A stretch of 6,638 nt of DNA from a bacterium (GTDB taxonomy: Bacteria; Verrucomicrobiota; Verrucomicrobiia; Opitutales; UBA953): contig RFOO01000056.1 in the NCBI GenBank assembly GCA_009926645.1, positions 1 through 6,638 on the forward strand. The letters are read 5' to 3'. Position 1 is the first letter of the stretch; every line of letters begins with the position of its first letter. The position numbers and the translations under genes are program-made. This document shows positions 1 to 5,204 of the stretch, piece by piece. The notes under the pieces were generated by a model. The model did no database searches, was not told the origin of the DNA, and saw only the letters and a program-made list of their open reading frames with translations.

Positions 1-505
1 CCAAAGCAGCTCCCAGAGGAGCATTGGGGCTCGTTAAAAAGAAAATCGAGGCACCCGAATCAACCACTGCCTTAACCTCAAAAGAACCATCCAACCCGAC
101 AGGCACTTTCACCACGGGCGCACCTTGTGCTGCCGCCAACACTGGATAAAGCGAATAACTTGGCTCTAACATACCCACAGGTCGCTGCGGACCAGCATAG
201 GCACGAATCAAAAGATTCAACAGGTCGTCTGAACCATTTCCAGCGACGATATTCGCAGCTGGAAAATCGTGTAATCGCCCGGCCGCTTCACGCAGTGGCG
301 TCGCATCGGGTGAGGGATAGAGACGCAAAACGGAAGCCTCCGCACTCAATAAACCGCGAATGGCTTCAGCAACTTTTGGGCTGGGTGCATAAGGATTTTC
401 ATTGGTATTTAACTTAATCCAACCCCCACCCTGCGGCTGCTCCCCTGGCTTATAGGCATGCAAAGCTGCAATGTGTGAATTAGGTTTAGGCACCGATGAA
501 GTCAT
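1..505 (-). CDS. hisC: Histidinol-phosphate aminotransferase, partial (C-terminal part beyond the left edge)
   Basis: First 168 codons of a PLP-dependent fold-type I aminotransferase. The family converts imidazole-acetol phosphate and glutamate to L-histidinol phosphate in histidine synthesis, in the cytoplasm. Visible HisC signatures in order: the N-terminal LNTNENPYAPSP (about residues 32-43), YPSPDATPLREAAG (about 64-77), NIVAGNGSDDLLNLLIRA (about 85-102), EPSYSLYPVLA (about 113-123) and FLTSPNAPLG (about 157-166), the last matching the PLP-binding Asn segment. The PLP lysine and C-terminal arginine lie outside the window. The start at 505 overlaps the ptsI stop (TAATG) and has no Shine-Dalgarno sequence, which suggests translation coupled to ptsI. 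Some HisC-like proteins act on other substrates (phenylalanine/tyrosine, or threonine phosphate in CobD), so the substrate is inferred from family and no other his gene is visible. The fold and class are near certain. Confidence 0.88.
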   Translation of the reverse strand, partial: MTSSVPKPNSHIAALHAYKPGEQPQGGGWIKLNTNENPYAPSPKVAEAIRGLLSAEASVLRLYPSPDATPLREAAGRLHDFPAANIVAGNGSDDLLNLLIRAYAGPQRPVGMLEPSYSLYPVLAAAQGAPVVKVPVGLDGSFEVKAVVDSGASIFFLTSPNAPLGAAL

Positions 506-2253
506 TAGTGGTAATTGAGTTTACTCAACTTAAAGTCACTCAAGATTTTTTTGATTATAACACCTTCTGTCTGCGATTGTACCCGCACAACCAAATCTTT
601 GAGTTCAGCCAGAGTGGAGTGACGTAAAACGTAGCGCACCTCAGGAATAGCCGTCGGAGTCATACTCAACTCGTGCGCTCCTAATCCAATCAACAAAGGC
701 GCCCAATGGGGATCACCCGCTAACTCTCCACACACCGCGGCAGCAATCCCCTGGTTTTGCGCTGCACGGAAAATGGCTTCTAAGGTAGAGATGACGGCGG
801 GATTAGCCGGGTCGTATAATTTAGCAATTCGCTGATTCCCCCGATCGACTGCCAAGAGATACTGCACGAGATCATTGGTGCCGACACTAAAAAAGTCCAA
901 CTCACGGGCAAGGTGATTAGCCAATAAAGCAGCGGAAGGAATTTCAATCATCGCACCCAAACGAGGCATGGTGGAGTGAATCACGCCTTCATCAACCAGC
1001 TCTTTCAATGTTGCTTGAAAGAATTGTTTAGCCTGACGCAACTCATCGAGGCTTGAAATCATAGGGAACATCACGGCGACCGACCCATGCACCGCCGCCC
1101 GTAAAATAGCCCGTAATTGCGAACGAAAAATATCGGGGCGGTCGAGACACAGTCGAATAGCTCGATATCCCATAAAGGGATTAGCCTCGTCGGTTAAATC
1201 TCCGAGTCGCTTATCGCCTCCTAAATCGAGGGTGCGAAAAGTAACCGTCTTGCCCTGCGCTCGTCGGACGACCTCAGCATACTCAGTATACTGCTCCTCC
1301 TCGGAAGGCCAATCATCCAATCGTAAAAATAAATTCTCTGTGCGATAAAGCCCGACACCATGCGCATGATACTCTTGAGCTCCCAACATATCTTCGGGAC
1401 CACCAATGTTTGCTTGGATAGCAAAGGCGTGACCATCGCGCGTACAATCGGGTAAATTAATCTCCTGCATCACTCGATCGCGCTGAGTCCGAATGGCGAT
1501 TTCTTTACCACGATAATTTTCAATAGTCGCAGAAGTCGGATTCACAATGACGAGACCAGCCTGACCATCGACCAAAACCGTATCGCCCTCCTCAATCGCC
1601 GCCAAAAGTCCCTTCACTCCCACAACCGCAGGGATATTTAAAGCCCGTGCCATAATCGCCGAGTGACCCGTTTGACCACCTTCCTCGGTCGCAAAAGCCA
1701 ACACACCATCGGTCGGCAAAGTGGCGGTCTCAGAGGGAGTTAAATCTTTCGCAACTACAACCTGTTGCAGAGCAGATTGCACTTTGTGCTCAGGACGTGC
1801 CCCCAATAAATGATTCATCACCCGCCCAGTCACATCACGAATGTCAGAAGCTCGCTCGCGCAAGAAATCGTCTTCCATTCGCTCAAAGATATCGATGTAG
1901 CGCTGAGCAACTTCTTGGAAACAATGTTCAACGTTTAGTTCAGTCTGCCGAACCTCTTTACTCACGTCATCAATCAAAGCCACGTCCTCTAAGACTAAAA
2001 GATGTGCATCAAAAATAGCGGCCTCATTTTCCCCTAAACGACTGGCCACCTCGTTGCGCAACTTAGCAATCTCTAATCGAGTCGACGATAGTGCACTTTC
2101 AAAGCGGCGAATCTCCGCCTCGACATCCGAGATCTTTTCACAAGCGATAATCGCTTTACCCTGAAAAAGTAGATAGGCAGGACCACGGCTGACGCCTGGT
2201 GCGGCGGCGATGCCTTGAAGTCTTACCTCCGGCCTGGAATTTTCGGCCTGCAT
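505..2253 (-). CDS. ptsI: Phosphoenolpyruvate-protein phosphotransferase (PTS enzyme I)
   Basis: Enzyme I takes phosphate from PEP onto a histidine and passes it to HPr, the first step of the phosphotransferase system, in the cytoplasm. At 582 residues it is full length (family about 575). The N-terminal HPr-binding/swivel domain (about 12-235) carries the phospho-histidine H197 in GGQTGHSAIMARAL. The C-terminal PEP-binding barrel carries R304 in LYRTENLFL, R340 in FRTLDLGGDKRL, E437 in MIEIPSAA, N460/D461 in SVGTNDLVQYLLAVDRGN and acid-base C508 in VCGELAGD, so all key residues are intact. No GAF domain is present, so it is the sugar-type rather than the nitrogen-type (PtsP) enzyme. The start at 2253 gives about 11 residues before the conserved GIAAAPGVSRG. 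No clear Shine-Dalgarno precedes it. No HPr gene or EII gene lies in the window; HPr must be encoded elsewhere. It overlaps hisC by one base. Confidence 0.96.
   Translation of the reverse strand: MQAENSRPEVRLQGIAAAPGVSRGPAYLLFQGKAIIACEKISDVEAEIRRFESALSSTRLEIAKLRNEVASRLGENEAAIFDAHLLVLEDVALIDDVSKEVRQTELNVEHCFQEVAQRYIDIFERMEDDFLRERASDIRDVTGRVMNHLLGARPEHKVQSALQQVVVAKDLTPSETATLPTDGVLAFATEEGGQTGHSAIMARALNIPAVVGVKGLLAAIEEGDTVLVDGQAGLVIVNPTSATIENYRGKEIAIRTQRDRVMQEINLPDCTRDGHAFAIQANIGGPEDMLGAQEYHAHGVGLYRTENLFLRLDDWPSEEEQYTEYAEVVRRAQGKTVTFRTLDLGGDKRLGDLTDEANPFMGYRAIRLCLDRPDIFRSQLRAILRAAVHGSVAVMFPMISSLDELRQAKQFFQATLKELVDEGVIHSTMPRLGAMIEIPSAALLANHLARELDFFSVGTNDLVQYLLAVDRGNQRIAKLYDPANPAVISTLEAIFRAAQNQGIAAAVCGELAGDPHWAPLLIGLGAHELSMTPTAIPEVRYVLRHSTLAELKDLVVRVQSQTEGVIIKKILSDFKLSKLNYH
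515..528 (-). promoter_or_regulatory. Small hairpin just before the ptsI stop / hisC start
   Basis: The arms ttgag(t) and (a)ctcaa form a perfect dyad that can fold as a 5 bp stem with a 4-base loop. It sits in the last codons of ptsI, about 10 bases before the overlapping hisC start. It could influence coupled translation of hisC. The stem is short and AT-rich and has no U-tract after it, so it is not a terminator; it may be chance. Confidence 0.2.
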
Positions 2254-2268
2254 AAAAATGTCAGATGA

Positions 2269-2287
2269 CCACCCTTGGTGGCCAAGG
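2269..2287 (-). promoter_or_regulatory. Two overlapping, mutually exclusive hairpins upstream of ptsI
   Basis: In the short gap between the membrane protein gene and ptsI the sequence contains ccttgg-tgg-ccaagg (2273-2287, 6 bp arms) and, sharing its bases, ccacc-ctt-ggtgg (2269-2281, 5 bp arms). Both cannot form at once in RNA. They lie 16-34 bases before the ptsI start, in what would be its leader. This could be an operator dyad, a processing site or an attenuating element separating the regulator genes from ptsI. A T5 run follows at 2254-2258 but is 10 or more bases from either stem, so a standard terminator is unlikely. The dyads are seen; any function is a guess. Confidence 0.35.
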
Positions 2288-2296
2288 CAAGGCGGA

Positions 2297-2797
2297 TTAG
2301 AAGTTTGCGTCGTTCAATGACGCATTCTTATCCCGATTGGCCTTAGGGGTTGAGCCAGATTCGGGTGAGATAGCCGTTTCGCTGGGCGACTCCATCGCGG
2401 AAAACTCTGACTTAACCTCCACCGGAGCAAAGTCTTCGGGAGTGGGCTCAGCATACTCTGTCGCACCCTCTTGCACATAGAGCATGAGGCCATTGTATTC
2501 AGCTGGTAACGACAGACGGGCTTGAACAAAAACAACCGCCAACAAACAAAGATAAGCTGCCATACGGCTCATCCGTCCGGCAAACAGTCTTAACCATGAA
2601 ATCACTGGGCCAGTTTGCTTTTCTGTCCGCTGGGAAAGAAAACGGACCTGCAAACGGTGAAGTAGGAGTTGACGGCGAAAGAGACGTCGCAAAGCCGGAG
2701 ACTGATTCATTATCTCACGCAAACGACGGACTTCCTCAGGTCGAGCGGTGCCATCGAGGTAATTGGCCACTAATGACTGAAATTCTTGTAAATTCAT
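2297..2797 (-). CDS. Probable single-pass membrane anti-sigma factor (FecR-like N-terminus), no zinc motif
   Basis: A 166-residue protein. Residues 1-50 form a charged helical region reading FQSLVANYLDGTARPEEV, then QSPALRRLFRRQLLLHRLQ. This resembles the N-terminal region of FecR-type and other anti-sigma proteins of planctomycetes and Verrucomicrobia, which binds a sigma factor in the cytoplasm. A hydrophobic stretch at about 79-92 (AAYLCLLAVVFV), after basic residues R75 and R78, looks like one membrane helix with the N-terminus inside. The rest (about 100-166) is acidic, Ser/Pro/Glu-rich and probably unstructured. The HxxxCxxC zinc motif of ZAS anti-sigmas is absent: the only Cys, C84, is inside the helix. 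The start overlaps the sigma gene by ATGA and has a strong Shine-Dalgarno, so the two are co-translated. The function comes from context and the N-terminal pattern. It has no FecR sensor domain and is short for that family. Confidence 0.6.
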   Translation of the reverse strand: MNLQEFQSLVANYLDGTARPEEVRRLREIMNQSPALRRLFRRQLLLHRLQVRFLSQRTEKQTGPVISWLRLFAGRMSRMAAYLCLLAVVFVQARLSLPAEYNGLMLYVQEGATEYAEPTPEDFAPVEVKSEFSAMESPSETAISPESGSTPKANRDKNASLNDANF

Positions 2798-3384
2798 TGA
2801 ATAAACTCCTCCCCCATCATCTCGCGCAAGGCCTCACGCGCCCGATTAATCCGGCTTTTTACCGTACCAATCGACAAACCTAACTCTTCAGCAATATCCT
2901 CATAAGCCATGTTTTGCACATTCCGCATGGTCAAAATAAGGGCATGCTCAGGCTTCAAACGCTCCATACATTCAGCCACTTTTCTCACAAATTCATTCTG
3001 CTGTGCTTCAGATTCAGGCCCAGAAGATCCATCGGAAAGCAACTCATGCATGGTCATACCTGGCTCTTCACCCAAATCGGCATCCAATGAAAGGGATTCG
3101 TCTCGTTTGCGGCGACGCCAATACCAATAGCGATTTCTCGCTAAATTAAGTCCAATTTGATGAATCCAAGTGGAAAAGGAGGCTGTTCCACGAAAAGAGG
3201 ATAAAACCCGATGGGCTCGGATAAAGGTATCTTGAGTGATCTCCTCCGCATCCTGGCGATTCCGTAGAAGTGAAAAAACTTTAGCAAAAATCCGCCCCTG
3301 ATAGCGAACCACCAACTCGTTAAAGGCCCCAACATCCCCATTGCGGGCACGGTTGAGAGCAGACTGGTCGGCTTCGTTTTCCAT
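2794..3384 (-). CDS. ECF-type RNA polymerase sigma factor (sigma-70 family, RpoE-like)
   Basis: This 196-residue protein has the two-domain layout of ECF sigma factors, which direct RNA polymerase to a small set of stress or envelope promoters. Region 2 spans about 19-92: FNELVVRYQGRIFAKVFSLL, then the core-binding and -10 part with DAEEITQDTFIRAHR and FSTWIHQIGLNLARN. Region 4 spans about 134-190: a helix-turn-helix in MAYEDIAEELGLSIGTVKSR recognises the -35 element. The linker (about 95-130) is rather long, acidic and Ser-rich. There is no C-terminal extension. It is the first gene of the leftward group and overlaps the probable anti-sigma gene by 4 nt, the usual sigma/anti-sigma arrangement. 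The start at 3384 gives the normal short N-terminus; I see no Shine-Dalgarno. A perfect dyad lies 10 bases upstream. The target regulon cannot be read from the sequence. Confidence 0.93.
   Translation of the reverse strand: MENEADQSALNRARNGDVGAFNELVVRYQGRIFAKVFSLLRNRQDAEEITQDTFIRAHRVLSSFRGTASFSTWIHQIGLNLARNRYWYWRRRKRDESLSLDADLGEEPGMTMHELLSDGSSGPESEAQQNEFVRKVAECMERLKPEHALILTMRNVQNMAYEDIAEELGLSIGTVKSRINRAREALREMMGEEFIQ
2806..2815 (-). promoter_or_regulatory. Ribosome binding site of the anti-sigma-like gene
   Basis: GGGGGAGGAG on the minus strand, 8 bases before the ATG at 2797 and inside the 3' end of the sigma factor gene. It is the strongest Shine-Dalgarno in the window and fixes the start of the downstream gene. 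It contrasts with the sigma, ptsI, hisC and GTPase starts, which have none that I can see. Confidence 0.75.
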
Positions 3385-3480
3385 GAAAGGTTTTTCCGAG
3401 TATCGGAAGAAACGACTATGGTGGTGACATCTGTAAAGATTTCAACAGTAGTTTAACTCTTCCGCATTCAGACCTGAACC
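3385..3480. promoter_or_regulatory. Divergent intergenic region that must hold both promoters
   Basis: These 96 bases separate the two outward-facing groups, so both 5' promoters should lie here. On the minus strand TTGAAA (3445-3440) followed 19 bases later by CATAGT (3420-3415) is a weak housekeeping-like pair with long spacing. On the plus strand gtgaca (3424-3429) followed by 17 bases and agtagt (3447-3452) is weaker still. Neither is convincing, and I could not identify an ECF-type -35/-10 pair. An in-frame TGA at 3475-3477 means the GTPase gene cannot start further upstream. Confidence 0.4.
3394..3408. promoter_or_regulatory. Perfect inverted repeat upstream of the sigma factor gene (candidate operator)
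   Basis: ttccga-gta-tcggaa is a perfect dyad with 6-base arms and a 3-base centre, ending 10 bases before the sigma start and 72 bases before the GTPase start, in the divergent intergenic region. Its position suits a regulator binding site or a leader hairpin for the sigma gene. No matching copy was seen at the ptsI gap. Seen in sequence; function inferred. Confidence 0.35.
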
Positions 3481-5202
3481 ATGTTCATCTCGACGAAAAA
3501 AAAGCCGTTAGTTCAGTGGATTGACTGCTTAAATGGGACAAAAGGCGCGGTAACCTCTCTCCCCCTCACCCTCCCCATCGGAAGTCATAAACCCCTCGTC
3601 ACTGTAACGGGGTCCGCCAAAAAACTCGCCCTCGAACCAAACCGCGATGCCTACATTCTCTTAAACGGATCGCCCCTCACTTCAGCCCAAGTCATTTCGG
3701 AGTCCTCAACTCTCCAGTTGGAAAACGTACTCTACGTCATTTCTCCCAGCGAAGAAGAAGTTTTTAAAAACGTAAAAACCGAAGTCTGGACACTTTTCGA
3801 TAGTCAATCCGGCGAACTACTCGGTGAATTCGATCCGAAAAAATTAATGGATGCAGCCATTCAATTAGGACGCGCACCCGAAACTCTCGCCACAACCCCT
3901 CAAGGCCTCGATATCGGATTTAAACTTAACCACATCGCCTCGCTTCTTTCGAACCCCACAACGACGCCTTCCAAAACTCAAACTCCAACACCTTTAGCCG
4001 AAGAACAAAATAAAGGTGAACATGTTTGCCCAGTTTGTTGGACGCGCTTTGACGCAGGCGATGCCCTCAGTATCGCCGTCCACGAAAATCTCCGCGGAGA
4101 TCCTGTACTCGGACCCGATGCACGTTTGCGCTTTCACCCAACACGATTCAACGACCAAGGTCTCGCACTCGACCCCATGGGACTGGCTTGCACGGACATT
4201 GCCTGCCCTCACTGCCGCCGCCAATTACCTCCAGGCTACCTCGATATGCCCCACCAAATCATCTCCGTCGTGGGTGCACCAAGTGCCGGAAAATCCTATT
4301 ACCTCGCCGTTTTAACACGCATCCTACAAGACCGTTTACCCGAGGATTTTGGTCTGGCATTCAAAGATGGCGACCCCAGCGGAAACATCCTGCTTAACCA
4401 GATGCGCAATACGCTCTTCTCGGCATCCACTCCCGAAGACGCCCTCCTCGGAAAAACAGCCCTCGAAGGCGCAACCTACGAAAAACTTCCTCGTCTTGGT
4501 CGTTTAGTCTCTCTCCCCCGTCCCTTCATTTACACCATCAGTAGACCAGGAAATAAACGCCAAGAGACTTCGCTGATTCTCTATGACAACGCAGGTGAAC
4601 ACTTTGAGCCTGGCATCGATATTCACGACTCCCCAGGTGCAATGCATGTCGCTTCTTCAGCGGGTCTAATCTTCCTTTTCGACCCCACCGCCAACGCACG
4701 CTTCAAAGCCAAACTTATCGGAGTCGATGACCCGCAACTTTCAATTAAAGGACGCGTCGACCAACAAGATACGATTCTCGCAGAAATGGAGGCCCGCATC
4801 AAACGCGTCCTGGGTATCAGCCAAAACCAACGCATCGCCACACCCCTAGCTTTTGTCGTCGGAAAGTCCGACACTTGGCAATTCCTTCTCCCCTCACCAC
4901 TCGAGCCGATTTTAGTAGATGGAAAAATCGATCAAGCCGCCATCGATCGCAATTCACAACGTGTCCGACAAGTGCTTGTCTCGCTTTGCCCAGGTCTCGT
5001 GGCAACCGCTGAATCATTAGCCGAACAGATTCGTTATTTTGCAGCGAGCTCCTTCGGTCACCAACCCATGATGATTACCTCAGGGCCTAACACTGGACGA
5101 ATTGCCCCTAACCCACAAAAACTCTCCCCCAGTAATGTGGAAAGTCCAGTCTACTGGCTACTCCACCAATCCTGTCCTGAACTGATTCCAGCGAGGTCCT
5201 AA
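3481..5202 (+). CDS. TRAFAC-like GTPase with split zinc ribbon and FHA-like N-terminus (double-GTPase/DO-GTPase2-type family)
   Basis: A 573-residue protein. Residues about 15-110 resemble a degenerate FHA-like beta domain, with LTLPIGSH near the start and ILLNGSPL plus TLQLENVLYVI at the end. Residues 180-250 form a zinc ribbon with CPVC (C183, C186) and CPHC (C242, C245) separated by about 55 residues rich in conserved-looking Asp/Pro/Phe. The GTPase domain follows: Walker A GAPSAGKS at 265-272 (K271, S272), the switch II/Walker B motif LILYDNAGE (D369-xx-G372), VVGKSD at 459-464 as the NKxD-type guanine motif, and AASS at 521-524 as a possible G5. I see only one P-loop. No membrane helix, so it is cytoplasmic. 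The gene after it starts 2 bases later and encodes a GAP1-like protein, its probable partner. The start is bounded by an in-frame TGA just upstream; no Shine-Dalgarno is seen. The biochemical role is unknown; signalling or conflict is inferred from the family. Confidence 0.82.
   Translation: MFISTKKKPLVQWIDCLNGTKGAVTSLPLTLPIGSHKPLVTVTGSAKKLALEPNRDAYILLNGSPLTSAQVISESSTLQLENVLYVISPSEEEVFKNVKTEVWTLFDSQSGELLGEFDPKKLMDAAIQLGRAPETLATTPQGLDIGFKLNHIASLLSNPTTTPSKTQTPTPLAEEQNKGEHVCPVCWTRFDAGDALSIAVHENLRGDPVLGPDARLRFHPTRFNDQGLALDPMGLACTDIACPHCRRQLPPGYLDMPHQIISVVGAPSAGKSYYLAVLTRILQDRLPEDFGLAFKDGDPSGNILLNQMRNTLFSASTPEDALLGKTALEGATYEKLPRLGRLVSLPRPFIYTISRPGNKRQETSLILYDNAGEHFEPGIDIHDSPGAMHVASSAGLIFLFDPTANARFKAKLIGVDDPQLSIKGRVDQQDTILAEMEARIKRVLGISQNQRIATPLAFVVGKSDTWQFLLPSPLEPILVDGKIDQAAIDRNSQRVRQVLVSLCPGLVATAESLAEQIRYFAASSFGHQPMMITSGPNTGRIAPNPQKLSPSNVESPVYWLLHQSCPELIPARS
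5193..5196 (+). promoter_or_regulatory. Ribosome binding site of the GAP1-like gene
   Basis: GAGG, 8 bases before the ATG at 5205 and inside the last codons of the GTPase gene. It supports the chosen start. With a 2-base gap between stop and start (TAA-TC-ATG) it implies that the two proteins are made from one message in linked amounts. Confidence 0.6.
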
Positions 5203-5204
5203 TC

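Noticed and set aside
127..417. 96-residue plus-strand reading frame
   Set aside because: It lies antisense to the clear hisC coding frame, and its protein is Arg/His-rich with no recognisable domain; a shadow.
505..2253. PEP synthase or pyruvate phosphate dikinase instead of enzyme I
   Set aside because: These share the swivel and barrel domains but carry a large N-terminal ATP-grasp domain. Here the protein is 582 residues with an enzyme I N-terminus and no ATP-grasp.
2273..2287. Rho-independent terminator between the anti-sigma-like gene and ptsI
   Set aside because: The stem is only 6 bp and the T5 run on the sense strand begins about 14 bases after it, too far for a standard terminator.
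2596..2883. 95-residue plus-strand reading frame across the sigma/anti-sigma junction
   Set aside because: It is antisense to two well-supported genes and has no domain; a shadow.
3410..3460. Strong sigma-70 or ECF promoters in the divergent gap
   Set aside because: The candidate hexamers match the consensus poorly or have 19-base spacing, and no repeated ECF-like -35/-10 pair was found; kept only as a weak note.
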